From Sipunculus nudus (taxonomy: Eukaryota > Annelida > Sipuncula > Golfingiida > Sipunculidae), in NCBI GenBank assembly GCA_026874595.1, contig CM049314.1:66885300-66949299 (forward strand): 64,000 nt of DNA. The letters run 5' to 3'. Below are positions 9,430-20,710 of this stretch, piece after piece. Position 1 is the stretch's first letter, and each line of letters opens with the position of its first letter. The translations under genes were made by a program, and so were the position numbers. A model generated the notes under the pieces. That model was not told the DNA's origin. It made no database searches and saw only the letters and a program-made list of their open reading frames with translations.

Positions 9430-10935
9430 GACGGGGCCGAGAGGAGGCGGTAATTCGGAACCCGATGTTATGGGGCTCAGAATAAAAGGGCCGAAGTGAT
9501 ATGGGCCCGGAAATTGATCCGTGAGGTGCGCGCCGACCGGAATGACGGTGCTTTCTTAGTCGCACCCAAAGTAAGAGGACCGAGACTCCGACGAGAACCA
9601 GGCGTGGCGTGGGTGTGCACTGAGGGTGGCGAAGGCCGGTCAGAGGCCGGCGTACGCCCAAGAGGTGCGGCAGAGCGAGCCAGGGATGATCGCACCGTGG
9701 ATCCAGATGGAGGGGAGCTGAGCGCAGCCGAGCCAGATGATCAGAACGCTCGAAGCCGCGATCGAACAAGGTGCGGAGCGGACCCCCAAAAAGAAGCGAG
9801 CCCGTGAAGGGCCGCGTATATATGTCCGACAACACAGAAGGAGTGAGGTCCGGCTGGAGGGTGCGCAAGGAGCGCAAACAGCCGGAACGGCTGAGTAAAA
9901 CACAAATCTCCACGATGCGCTAGAAAATGTGCTGAAGAAATGTATGCAATCGTGCGCGGAAGCCCGCCAGATATCGTTGATAGATGCAGGCCCCGGAGAG
10001 TCCGACAGGAGGTATGTGACGGCCTGGAGTTCAGTAAGGATACCGGCAGCCAGACGGCCCAGACCCTCAAGAACGGCCAGCGGAATGTCAGTGACAGGCG
10101 CTGAAGCCGAGTACAGAGACGTACAGTCACCAAAAGGCTGAACAAGACCGCTCGAGCCGCATATGCGGAGAGGGAACCGCAGCCAGCGCCGTAAAGGGTG
10201 CCAGACGAGCGAAGCACGGCGCACGGCAACCTGTAGAGGTCCACACGGACCCCAGGAGCAAGGTCGAACGGAACCGCAGCACCCGTAGTGGCCCCTGTGA
10301 AGGCGGTATGATGTCCCCCGAAGAGAGCGACGGTCGGGTCAGTGAATACCATGCAAACTGGCTGCGCGGATGCAGGATTCTGGAGCATTGCTGGAATCAA
10401 AAGAGAAACCCGTAGCCGCGGAGGCAGCATGCCGATGCTGGAGGGGCAGAATCGACGGGCCATCCGGACGAGACTCCAGGATAGGTCGGCCCACCCTGTC
10501 CAGCAGGGCGGACCGTATAGAGCGCCAGGCCAGGCGTTGGAGCAAGACCATCGACCACTGGTCCGGGACCAGGGCGGGGTCAGCTGCTGCAAAAGAAACG
10601 GGAGAGCCGGGGGCCAGCCTGGAAACAGGAACAGGAGTCGAACCGAACTCACTGGAACAGCAGGGGACGGCTGAAAAGGTGAATCAGGTGGCCGGCTGGA
10701 CCGGGAACCGGGAAGGCCGGAAACAGGATCTGGAGCAGCAGAAGCAGCAGCTGAAAATGAAGCGGGATACGTCCCGGAAGATGAAGTGACCGGAACATCC
10801 TGGAACGAAAAACCGGCGAGGAGCCGGAGGAAACACGAGCCGCGGCAGACACTATGGAGGAAGGACCGGCGGCTCCAGAGCTCCGGCTGGAAATGAAGAA
10901 GGGACGAACGTATACGAATCGTCAAAGTCCGACAT
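9430..10935 (-). pseudogene. DIRS gag-like region, broken into several frames
   Basis: Upstream of RT on the minus strand. A possible start at 10935 reads MSDFDDSYTFVPSSFPAGAL and stops after 27 codons. Later pieces in other frames include LLSDSPGPASINDIW, then DIYTRPFTGSLLFGGPLRTL (about 9820-9765), which resembles the C-terminal gag block of DIRS elements (F.GS.LFG..L). The 429-codon open frame across this region mixes true and false frames. Function by analogy only: a nucleic-acid-binding structural protein. Confidence 0.55.
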
Positions 10936-11462
10936 GTAAATAAATATGTGAGTACTGAGTAAACCAGAGACTTGCTCGGGGATTTGATCAATGTCACCCG
11001 TAGTATACCGCTAACGTGATAAGGTAACAAGGATGTGAAGTAGAAACAAGTGAAGTACTATACGGCTGAACAATAGGTGACCGCAAGCCAGATGGCAAGC
11101 CAGATGGGCGCGGTGACAGAAGAAGGTCCCCCCCCACAATGACACCCGAGGACAACGGAAGAACTAGGTGAAGTCCCGGGAACAATGGAACAGGGCCCAT
11201 TGATCAATGACCATGCTTGACAGGAATAACGCGGGTACGTGGGACCATAACAAGCGGTATTACGGGAGCTGCGGGAGCACAGGGGTGGAGAGTCCCAGAA
11301 AGGAAGGATAGACTAACAGTCGGAGCAATATGTGGAACTGTCCATGGGCGGAGGGAAACATAAATATACTCACAGTTTGTTTGCAAACCCTTTTGTACAA
11401 ACCAAAACAGTGGACGAAACATGCAAAGGCGAGTTCACACGTCCATCATGGCGGAGCGCCAG

Positions 11463-11621
11463 AAGAAAAAATGATTACCAGAAACGGAAGTGTGACCTAG
11501 ATACACAAGAATGAGACGGAATGGGCGATAATAGGCCCAATAAGAGAAAATTTTAGTTGGCTTACTCTCGCCTATAAACTTTTATCAGAGAAAATTCTCA
11601 TTAATACAGAAACCACTCACA
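11463..11621 (-). repeat. DIRS terminal inverted repeat, high-coordinate (5') end
   Basis: Reverse-complement partner of 8440-8598. The outer flank, to about 11640, is matched only by the second half of the internal complementary region, so the element's 5' edge is placed at about 11640. Confidence 0.9.
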
Positions 11622-11640
11622 ATTATATTTACGTAATAAA

Positions 11641-12563
11641 ACTTATGTTTCATACAGTAAAAATTTCAACTTTGAAATGCATTTCAGTGTGGAAACTGAA
11701 CACCTTTTATAAATGCACAAATATTTGAATAGTGCTCCTAATGACTCAATACTATATTTGCACATAAAATAAAAAGCTGTAACGAGAAATACTGGTAAAG
11801 CATGCAAAGACTTGCTTTAACTGAAATAGACTGAAAAAAATGGTGATTTTTTTCCAAAATGCTCAGACTGCGTAAGTCTTTTCCATCAGAAGTGAGTAGA
11901 AATTAGGATCCCTTATTTTCACTCCCCCTGGGAAGTGGAAATAAGCATTCCTTATTTACACTCCCGGGGAGTGGAAATAAGGCCTGCCAAAATAATATGG
12001 CACATGAGTGCTCAAGTACCAAGTTTGTAGACCTTGCTATTGTTAGGGGATAAAACAATGAATAGCGCCCCCCCCTATGGGATGTAGGACAAAAACCTAA
12101 AAGCTGCCCAACAAAACCATCTTTGCACATGAACTTACTATCTCAAATTCAATTTTTTACATTGTTATGGTTCTGTGTGTAAGTGAACAATGTGTATGTC
12201 CAAGTGTGTATGTTTAGTGGTTTACCATAACAAGAAGGCATGACCAGAGCTCTGAATATTGCATTGTCGCAACAATTCACAAACAAAAAGCTTATTCTCA
12301 CTCATGTACAGTATTAAACAAACTGTTTAGAATGAATACTGGAACATACCATACTATTATAAGGAGAACACAATAAATTTCAAGTATATTTAACATGCTG
12401 GTATCTGAATAGGCCCCTATAATGGCTTATTGACATTTAACATTGACATTTCAATAGATGAATAAAATGTACAGAATTTTAAGTGTAGTCAAACATGTAT
12501 TTAAAAAAAAATAATTGGGGGGGGGGGGGCATGCACGCCCGGGAAAGGGCTTTTAAATACCAA
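11641..12563. other. No gene seen; AT-rich, with twin hairpins
   Basis: Between the DIRS element and the composite repeat X. Apart from the hairpin pair at 11912-11982 and a poly-G run at about 12518-12530, I see nothing structured. Confidence 0.4.
11912..11982. repeat. Two adjacent hairpins of the same motif
   Basis: CTTATTTTCACT ... AGTGGAAATAAG (11912-11945) and CCTTATTTACACTCC ... GGAGTGGAAATAAGG (11950-11982) each form a stem of about 12-15 bp around a C/G-rich loop. The two are direct repeats of one another at 38-39 bp spacing. Confidence 0.65.
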
Positions 12564-13860
12564 GGCTGTGGAGGATTACACTTTTTGGGCCACCCACATG
12601 GCGGAAGCCTGCATTTTCTAGTTGTAGAATATTTTCATAAAAAATTGACAACATAGATTAATAGTTTTTACTTATTACCAGTATTGTTTGGGATTTGGCC
12701 GAAATATTGTTTATTTATTTATAGCCTTCCCATGATACCGGCACTAGTTCCAGTTTTTTTGCCAAGACCTTGAAATAACTTGGTTATATGGGTCAAAAAG
12801 TGTATTAATGCAACGGCTGTGGAGGATTCCACTTTAAGGGCCACCCACATGGCGGAAGCCTGCATTTTCTAGTTGTAGAATATTTTAATAAAAAAATTGA
12901 CAACATAGATTAATAGATTTTACTTATTACCAGTATGGTTTGGGATTTGGCCGAAATATTGTTTATTTATATATAGCCTTCCCATGATACCAGCACTAGT
13001 TCAATTTTCTGCCAGGATCTTGAAATAACTTGGCACAACGCCATGTTTAAGAGAGACACGTGTTACCATATGCTGCCGCTCCAGAACTGGAACTAAGTTT
13101 CTTTTCCAGTTAGTTATGTAATATATGAATGTTTGCATGTCTGTATCTGTCTTTAATAACTTCGTATACGAAACAAATGGCGCATCATATTAGGTAAAGT
13201 GTATGCATATTTCACAAAAGTGATTTGTTGTATTGGCCTCAAATTGTGTCCAGAAATCTCAGATAGCTCTCTTGTTCACAAGACTGGTGGCGCCCCCAAA
13301 AACTGTTGTCGTATTGCGTAGATTCCTGCACATATCTTGGGAGTGCTTTCAGGTATCGGCCTATAATTTAGTAGAACCAAACATCATGGATCATTTTTTC
13401 GTATACCAAATGGATGGCGCCACCTACAATCATTTGTACATTGAATATCCACGCCCATATTTCAAAATTGGTGTGATGTAACGACATGAAATTTTCAGGT
13501 CGATCTATTTTGGTTAGCTTTCTCTTACACAAAATTGGTGGCGACAACTACAATAATATTAATGTAGTGTACATCCATGCCAGACTTCCAGGAATGGTAT
13601 TACGTATAAGCCTTTATAAGTTTGTATAAGCCTGTATAAGTTTGCATTTCAACACGTCTCGGGTATATTAGTTGAATATAAGACGGATAACGCCACATAC
13701 AACTGTTTATGTGTTGCATGCAACTCAAGAATGATTTAACGTATCGGCCTGATATGTTGCATCTTCGCATATCTTTGAAATATTTCGACCAGGTATTATG
13801 AGTGGCAGCCTGAAGAAAACAACTTATATCCCAATCGGTATAGGATTATCACTATCATAA
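12564..13860 (+). repeat. Composite repeat X, copy 1
   Basis: The head is a 251-bp unit present twice in tandem, from 12564 and from 12815, sharing GGCCACCCACATGGCGGAAG. The body from about 13040 is degenerate ~120-130-bp subunits anchored by TATCGGCCT. Each reads roughly CACAAGACTGGTGGCGCC, then ACCTACAAT, then CATATCTCGGGAGTG. A second copy lies at 24431-25535. I do not recognise the family. The 82-codon frame at 13233-13481 is a translation of the subunits, not a gene. Confidence 0.75.
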
Positions 13861-14215
13861 TGTATATAGTTTTAATACTGACTTGATGGAATTGCATTAT
13901 GCATGTTTCTTTGATTACAATGAAAGTACTTAACGGAGCGGTCATGACCAGCCGATAACTATGAATACCGTGTTGTATCCTTTAACTATCTTGAAATCAT
14001 AACCCCTCTTCTGTTTATACATAAAAGGGTTGTGGCAAAATATTAATAGCATATTCTAAGACAATAGGATCAAGGATGATTTATTCCTCTAGTAATTGTA
14101 AACGATCTACTATACCCTGCCATATATCTTACCGACACTTCATTGCGTGAAGTATGAGCAACCTGTGGCATATATCACTTAAAGATAAAATCATTAAAAA
14201 TGGATTCGGCCTTAC

Positions 14216-14963
14216 CTTGACCAAGTAGAGGAACGATTGACCATTTTCATAATGCCTGTCCTTGTAGCTTGACGCCACATATTTCTTGAAAGGTCCCAAC
14301 ATGCTCTCGAGTTTAGGCCTGACCTGTACGTTAAGGAATTACTTAGAAATTGTAGCCTCTATGCAGGAATGGGGATTTCATATTTATTGGTATTAGATAT
14401 ACCTAGAGACTAGGACACAGTTACCAACCATATTGAGGAATGAAGTCAATTGGTCAACATCTTGTAAAGGGAAGTAGCCATCTGTTAGTCAAATGACTAC
14501 TCTGACTTGATTAGACGAAACAGTCACATAAACAAGAAACGAGAAGTTTTATGAGAATTGGAAAGTAACTGAGGCGTATAAGTGATCTTTGGAAACAAAA
14601 TATTTTTGCTTAGGCATACTGAAAACGGAAAACGCCCATGACCGATACGGCCTAAACACAGCACTAATTCCACGTTATTTGCTCATTCTTTTATTTTTTT
14701 TCATAATAATTATGGTGGTTTTACATGGGAATAGATATTTTTCATACGCAAAAAAGTATAATAAGAATACAAATAAATATTTTAACTTTATTAAATGGTA
14801 TACAAGATTTATCTTAAGATCCACTTAAAATTTAATGATATAAAAGAATTAATTTTCTCGCCTGGTTGATTAGTATTTGAATCTTGTCCTCCCTCTGGCA
14901 ACTCTTTGCTTTCTCTGACCAAAGGAAGACGTCGTACCTTTCAAACACCGGTTTACGATTCAT
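14216..14963 (-). pseudogene. Stefin (type-1 cystatin)-like gene, truncated paralogue lacking exon 3
   Basis: Exon 1 is 14862-14963 (34 codons, ATG at 14963) and exon 2 is 14216-14323 (36 codons), joining in phase 0. Exon 2 reads VRPKLESMLGPFKKYVASSY then DRHYENGQSFLYLVK, collinear with the complete paralogue at 32014-34138. Stefins are small cytosolic proteins that block papain-like cysteine proteases. Exon 3, which would carry the central beta-hairpin and C-terminus, was not found between 11641 and 14215: repeat X lies where it is expected. The exon 1 donor is GCGAGA instead of GTGAGT. The TATA-like box at 15024-15031 reads GATAAATA instead of TATAAATA. Both exons are open, so a fusion to an unseen exon is possible, but loss of function is likelier. 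Confidence 0.72.
14862..14963 (-). CDS. Stefin-like paralogue A, exon 1
   Basis: MNRKPVFERYDVFLWSEKAK, then SCQREDKIQILINQ. The last nine residues are nearly identical to paralogue B, while the N-terminus differs and keeps only one cysteine. The leader GAAACCAAA before the ATG is conserved with paralogue B. The donor is GC, which is tolerated in rare GC-AG introns when the rest of the site is strong. Confidence 0.7.
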
Positions 14964-15023
14964 TTTGGTTTCCTAACTTCCTGAATCATTGGAATGGGTC
15001 AATGACTAAGAGTCACGCAGTGG

Positions 15024-15031
15024 TATTTATC
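15024..15031 (-). promoter_or_regulatory. Degenerate TATA box of stefin-like paralogue A
   Basis: GATAAATA sits 61 bases upstream of the ATG, the same spacing as TATAAATA in the intact paralogue. The first base is changed from T to G. Confidence 0.5.
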
Positions 15032-16860
15032 TCACTCAAAAGACCAGGATACCGCAGTTAAGTCACTACAGTAGCTGTTACATACTCTGCCCAAACTGAT
15101 TGAGCTTCCCTTATTGGATAATGCGTTCAACTGGTAAGACCATTTGTTATATTTGATATGATGAAGCATTTGGAACCACATCCCTGTCTTGATGAAGCTT
15201 GCTGATTTGATAAAAATGTGAATTATCAAGGCTTATGGAAAAGCATATAAGGAAAATTTAAATAAATGCAAATTCAATGGACGTTGGTGCATGTCAGGTA
15301 GAAATTCATTTACAAAAAAAAGTGACAGCTTGTTATAGCATGTTTATTCATGAATTAATTAAACAGAGGGAATTATTTACTACCTCTTATCAAGATCCTA
15401 GGATGTTGCCGAAGTATTATCTTAAGACGTTCTTTTATTCCAAGTTCTTTCGAATGGTATAGATTTGTGTTAGATGTAATACTCATTAATCTTATCCTTC
15501 ACAACATTCAAAAACTCTTACAGTGCCCCTGTTCTTAGCTTTAGTATAGAGAAATCAAACACGTCTGCGTTCCCTGTTGCAAACTCTTCTGGAAGCATGT
15601 GGGTTTGGGTATAACGTTTTAGCGATTCTTACTGCCGGAAAATATATACTTTTATTTCTTGGAATATGCGCCAATATCTTAAAGTATTTATTTTTTTATC
15701 CTAAAATATGTACTTCTATATCCTAAAAGATGTATTTTATATCCTAAAATATACTATTTATATCTTAAGATATGTTCTTTAATATTATAAAATTTATGTC
15801 CTCTTATATGTAAGTTCTCATTCTTCATAAACTTTGAAACAATGCAATTTAATTATATTACCAAAATTTACGTTTTATTTTCACTACAAATATAATAATA
15901 TAGATAAGTTAGGGCCTGGTATAGTTTCCCAAACGATCCTGTAAACAACCTCAAATAGATCATGCCATAAAATATGCAGGTTAGTCATACCTGATTTTAT
16001 TATGAAATATTGACATGGTATGAAACAGTATTGAGACAAAATCCAGACAAAAGTAATTTTGTTAAAATGCAATTTTGACTATTATTGACTATAAATCTGT
16101 TTTTACCCATATCCCAAGGAGCAACTTTGATAATTGGCAATAAACAATACCTGAACCTAGGTTTTCTTAGACAACGATTCAAATAAGGCTAAAGAATGAC
16201 TCATTGATGCAGTTTTTATTTTAATATACAAATGAGATCCATTATTTTAATTAAACCGTGATGAAGGATATAATAACAATAAGATATAGATGGTTTATAT
16301 GTGTACAGCTTATGAAGATTTGAAAACAGTTTGCACTTCCAATAATTAACATTAATTAGGAGAAAATCTAATTTAGCAAATAAATCTTTGGCATAGACAT
16401 TTTAAGAAAATGTACGGTTATTTTGCGTGTGGGTTCCTATTGAGTATGTAATAGACAACGTTTCATGTCAAAAATGGTCTAGTCCGAGGTTCGCATTATG
16501 CTTAAACTCAAGAAAAAATAGTTTACTCTTTATAATTGACTTTCCGACAATTGTTATTATGTTTTTATGAACAAAGGATTAATATATCTTAATATTTGGA
16601 CCCACGTTTTTCATTATTAACACAAAGAGGCTTTCAGTTCTTATAACGTTCTTTTCCTCCTTCCCTGTACCCCTATTTTAAGTCGATTGATTAAGACAAT
16701 TTTGCAAGAGAAGCTAAGTGGGAGATACGCAATTATTTTCTGATCAAACAGGGGCAGTGGAACAGATGATGGATGTAGGGTACTTACATATGACAGTCCG
16801 TTTAAAGACAAACTCCAACATTGTGCACTGAACTGATCCAGAGCGCTTCACTCGGATCCT

Positions 16861-19736
16861 CTAATTATGTATACATTTGTTGAGATGTTCTGACATGTAT
16901 ACCTCACACATATTTTGGCTTTAGATTTTTTTTTTATTAAAAACAATGCAGTTCAAGTTTTAAATAAAATAAATTGTAACACAGGAGTTTATTTAAAAAA
17001 AGGCAAAATACAAATTACGAAAATAATACTTTATACGTCATACTTAAGTTTTGTTAAGCCATTTCCAGACGGCCGTCTATAACGGGACGTTTTATGACAT
17101 AACCACGGTCCATCCGTAGGTCCATCTGTCCGTCTCTTTGTTCATTTTAAGTGTCGCTTCGATAACTTACAAAATATTTGATTGATTTTCACGAGACTCA
17201 CCAACTGTTTACAAAACTTATATCGCCCGAGATCTATTATAAAGAAAATAAAAAAAAAATATTCTAATGAGGTCAGTTGTCACCAACGTACTGTGTGGTG
17301 GCGCCGCGAGAAATTAAAAGAAATATTAGCAAATATAATATCTGACCTTAGTTCGGAGGCAAAACCACTCATATTTTATGAGGTCAGAGGTGACAAGACA
17401 TACAACGGGCGTATTATGCCCCATAGCGGTGCTCTTCTTTTGTTAACGGAAGTCTGCGATGTTTTAATGGCGTCACTTTTTGCAGGAGTCATGCTTCTGT
17501 GACGTCACGTGAATCAGCCAGAGGGTAGGGTACAGCGTCTTAGAGGCAGTTTTTACAGAGAATGCTCTTGACTAGACAGGACTTCAGAGTAATGGGTGGA
17601 ATTAAATACTCAACAATAATTTTGTTTTAAGTATTGTAGACAGGGTTCGGATAATCTTTCGTGAGGATGTGCAACTCTGGTAGAAATGTATAATATTCCA
17701 TACAATAGGTATATTATGTAATATTAAAAGCATAATAATATAATAGAAACATAATGTGGATGTGTTTCAGTAACTCAAGGTTTAAGCGAAATGACTGGTT
17801 TTGCTACATGTTAAAATGTAAAATGTAGATAGTGTAGAAACCGAGAATTACGATCACCTTGGGGACTGACCGAAGTGGACGTAATTTAGGGGTGGTCGTA
17901 TTTGGGAAACTCTAAGTTACCTGGATAGTATATGCGGGACCAAGAAAAGTGGTTGTAATTGTTGGGGTGGTCGCTAGGCGGGGTTCCACTGTAAACTAAC
18001 ATTCCTCTATAGCGGACCACAGGCATTCGTTTTTCAGCACTGAAACGTCACCCCGAGGTGAATGAATTTCTCCCTGAGCTGGCCGCTCTGATATGCTGAA
18101 TGAACGGTAAAATATTCACCGGCTACCAACCGTTTTCTAAATTTCTTTTCTGCGCCCTATTCAAACAGCTATCAAATTGTCAATGAAGTTGGAAATCAGT
18201 GAGCATGACATGCAAACACAACCAGAACCATTATATCACTTGGTTTGTATCCATTAACGTCTGTTCTATTAACTTAAAAACGCATTCAGCCCTGGACGAC
18301 GTCAACTTCCGCAACTAATAAATGTATACATGACAAATGACGGTGTCGCAGCTGGAACAAACGTGCGGGAATTCGCGGTTAGTAGGGAGGACTTTCATTT
18401 TTGGAAGATTGATCTTGTAAATAAAGAAGTTTTCAGAAAAAAAGGCGCGCGATTATGCTTGTGAAGCGGAAAATTCTCCAGAATTGGGACTTGTGATAAA
18501 TGTTGTCTTGCACTACTTAGTCGTGGAGTTCATTACCTCGTTCTTTCATTACTTTTACATCGCCCATACTCAGTGTGTTTCCAGTTTCCAAGCCATTTTG
18601 GTGCTGAAAACGAGTGCCTGTGATAGCGGACAGTCACGAAAACAGTCACTGCTGGGCCTATGTAAGAATAATGTGGCCCCAATTCAGAATAAATATGTAA
18701 TTTCACTGAAAGCTCGGCACAATTGAAACTCCGTGAATATTATCTTTTTGTTTTCACTGCTATGAAAAATAAGGATAAGTGACATATAAATATTCCAGTT
18801 GAAAAAAAACAAGTTAAAATTGAGTGAAACAAGCTCCGGTCTCATATTCATGGCGACATGATTAAATACTAAAAACATTTAAGTAGTATAAGGCGTACCA
18901 GAAGCAGACCATATTTCTAATTTCAACGGATTTCTTCCAACACTGATAAGGGCGGCTGCTCGAGTGTCCGTAAGCGGCGGTGATTTTAGCCACTGGGCTG
19001 ACAAAAAATTTCCTTTGTCCTGAATAGCGCGGTGTCCGCCTAAAAAGGGCGTTAAATAATAAAAACGCTGGATCGACCCTACATGTGTCCGTTTCGGGGG
19101 GCGCCAAAGAGGGGCGTCCGTAGCCTTGGATTTTACTGTAATTACTTCTTAAACAAAGCATATAAGAACATAACAATAATATACGAACTTGAAAATGAAA
19201 CATTCCATTTTGATCACAGTATGCTTCTTTATAAACTGAAAAATTATTTTTTTTTATTTTCATCTCGTGTTATTTTCTGTACTATGAGAGGAAGCACACA
19301 CCTCCTGTTTTCCATGTGCTCCTCCCCTATGATTATGTAAACATGTGCATCACCTGTTCATTATAAGCCTTAATGAACTCATAGTTTTCACACACCAAAA
19401 AGTAGATAGTAGTAGGAATAGTCAATAATTATACATTATATATAAGTATGTATCTTGAGACTATGGGCATTATGTACTCTAACAAAAATTCAACATACTA
19501 TTTTTACAATTTCGCAATAATTGTGAATGTTGCCTTACAATGTAGACTGAGTCTACTGAGAAAGATCACAAAAACAACAATTGATCAAAATGCTATTAAT
19601 AATAAAAGCACTTTTTCTTCAACGGTAAGTAATATAACTATATTAAAAAAATGCATGCATTTGTATTATGGTTATTATAATTTTATTATTATTATTACAT
19701 TATTATATTTATCATTTTTATTCTTATTATTATTAC

Positions 19737-19768
<32 letters not shown>

Positions 19769-20012
19769 GTAGTAGTAGTAGTAGTAGAAGCAATAATTGT
19801 AATAGCAGCCCTTGATCAAAGTAAAGGCCTTTCTGATAATGTGATCTGAGGCCGCTATGAGTCGCCTTAGCTGAGATCTGCATTATCTTTGGACAAATGT
19901 ATAGTTGCTATTAAAACTATTATTGTTAATTGTTATATTAAATATTATTTGTAATACCAATTTTTGATTGAAGTTATTTACAATGCCAATAGGACTCAAA
20001 ATCACCCTAACC
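16861..20012. other. No gene seen; scattered short repeats
   Basis: The stretch at 17050-17210 has the CCATCCGTAGGTCCATCTGTCC-like style of dispersed invertebrate repeats. A 106-codon frame follows (17182-17502) without recognisable domains. At 17860-18000 and again at 18950-19135 (opposite sense) are stretches in the style of 'gtggtcgctaggcggggttccactgta', likely one dispersed repeat type. 19683-19790 is an (ATT)n / (AGT)n microsatellite. Confidence 0.4.
19683..19790. repeat. Compound (ATT)n-(AGT)n microsatellite
   Basis: Imperfect ATT units followed by about seven AGT units. Leucine/valine and isoleucine runs in the overlapping frames come from this. Confidence 0.9.
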
Positions 20013-20405
20013 GGCTTCTGTGGCTCAGGGGTAAAGCGCAGGACCCAAAGCCGGGAGATCGTTGGTTTGAATCTCAGCCGAGATCAGCCCCACCAAGGGT
20101 GAGTGCTCTGCAGGCTTAATGGGAAGGCTGTGTCCAACATCTGTGCATCACTCACATAAAAGTGCGTCTTAAGGGGGTTCCTCGGTGTAATTACCCATCA
20201 GTGGAGATGATAACACACCAAGGACCCGCAGGTGCGGTAGACATCGAACCTGGGTGACACCAGGATACAAAATAAAATGAAAGGCCCTGTTCATTAGTCC
20301 CAAACCGAATTGGAAACTCTGAAGATGTACACACTTAGGTTAAGAATGATATAAATCAGCCTTAAAAATTGGGGGCGGTTACCTCCACCAAAGAAAGGCT
20401 CGTAA
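20013..20405 (+). mobile_element. tRNA-derived SINE
   Basis: The 5' end looks like a tRNA with an internal RNA polymerase III promoter: box A TGGCTCAGGGG at 20021-20031 and box B GGTTTGAATCTC at 20064-20075, spaced as in tRNA genes. The body continues past 20270, and a tail segment at 20280-20405 (TAGTCCCAAACCGAATTGG ... GCGGTTACCTCCACC) is repeated at 22370-22475. It carries no coding capacity and would be mobilised by a partner LINE. Confidence 0.78.
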
Positions 20406-20649
20406 TCACTTTTCAAATTACCCTGACCTGAAGACCCTTTGCTCAATCAGCTGCGATGCCACTGACTTGGGTTAAGACATCGACGGTAACGTGACCAGTA
20501 CACTAGTCATTATGATACGTTTAAACAAATGACACCTGCTTATGAGCCTCGCTAAAGTAATGTGTTATTTATTTCATTGATTATTTTTATATTTTTCTTC
20601 TAAAAGTAAAGCTATAAGGTATATTGAGTAATAGAGGAATGTAGAAGTA

Positions 20650-20672
20650 TATATATATATATATATATATAG
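20650..20672. repeat. (AT)n microsatellite
   Basis: About 11 AT units, followed by a tandem CTCCTACTAT (twice) at 20685-20710. Confidence 0.85.
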
Positions 20673-20710
20673 TATATACACTATACTCCTACTATCTCCT
20701 ACTATCTCCT

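Larger units (their letters stand above)
8396..11640 (-). mobile_element. DIRS-like tyrosine-recombinase retrotransposon, internally deleted
   Basis: A 3.25-kb element, GC-rich against an AT-rich background. DIRS elements copy through reverse transcription and insert through a tyrosine recombinase, without target duplication. It has ~160-bp inverted terminal repeats, an internal complementary region (8658-8778) whose halves are complementary to the two outer ends, and minus-strand coding remnants in the order gag-like then DIRS-type RT. RNase H, methyltransferase and recombinase regions expected between RT and the internal region were not recognised; full elements are usually 5-6 kb. All frames are broken, so this is a non-autonomous or dead copy. 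No target duplication was seen at the edges, as expected for this class. Confidence 0.82.
13885..16860. repeat. Duplicated block A (carries the truncated stefin-like gene)
   Basis: Direct, diverged copy of 33190-36340. Shared islands run in order through the whole block: GCATGTTTCTT near 13900, the stefin exons, GATTGGATAATG-type sequence near 15110, ATTCAAATAAGGCTAA near 16180, and ACAGTCCGTTTAAA near 16795. Outside the exons identity is patchy. Homology stops at about 13885, exactly where composite repeat X ends. Confidence 0.78.

Noticed and set aside
9741-11030. 429-codon open frame on the minus strand
   Set aside because: It is long because the DIRS interior is GC-rich. Recognisable gag-like and RT pieces lie in other frames, and this frame changes character along its length.
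20013-20085. A functional tRNA gene
   Set aside because: The A and B boxes are present, but the acceptor stem does not close and the sequence continues into a SINE body and tail.
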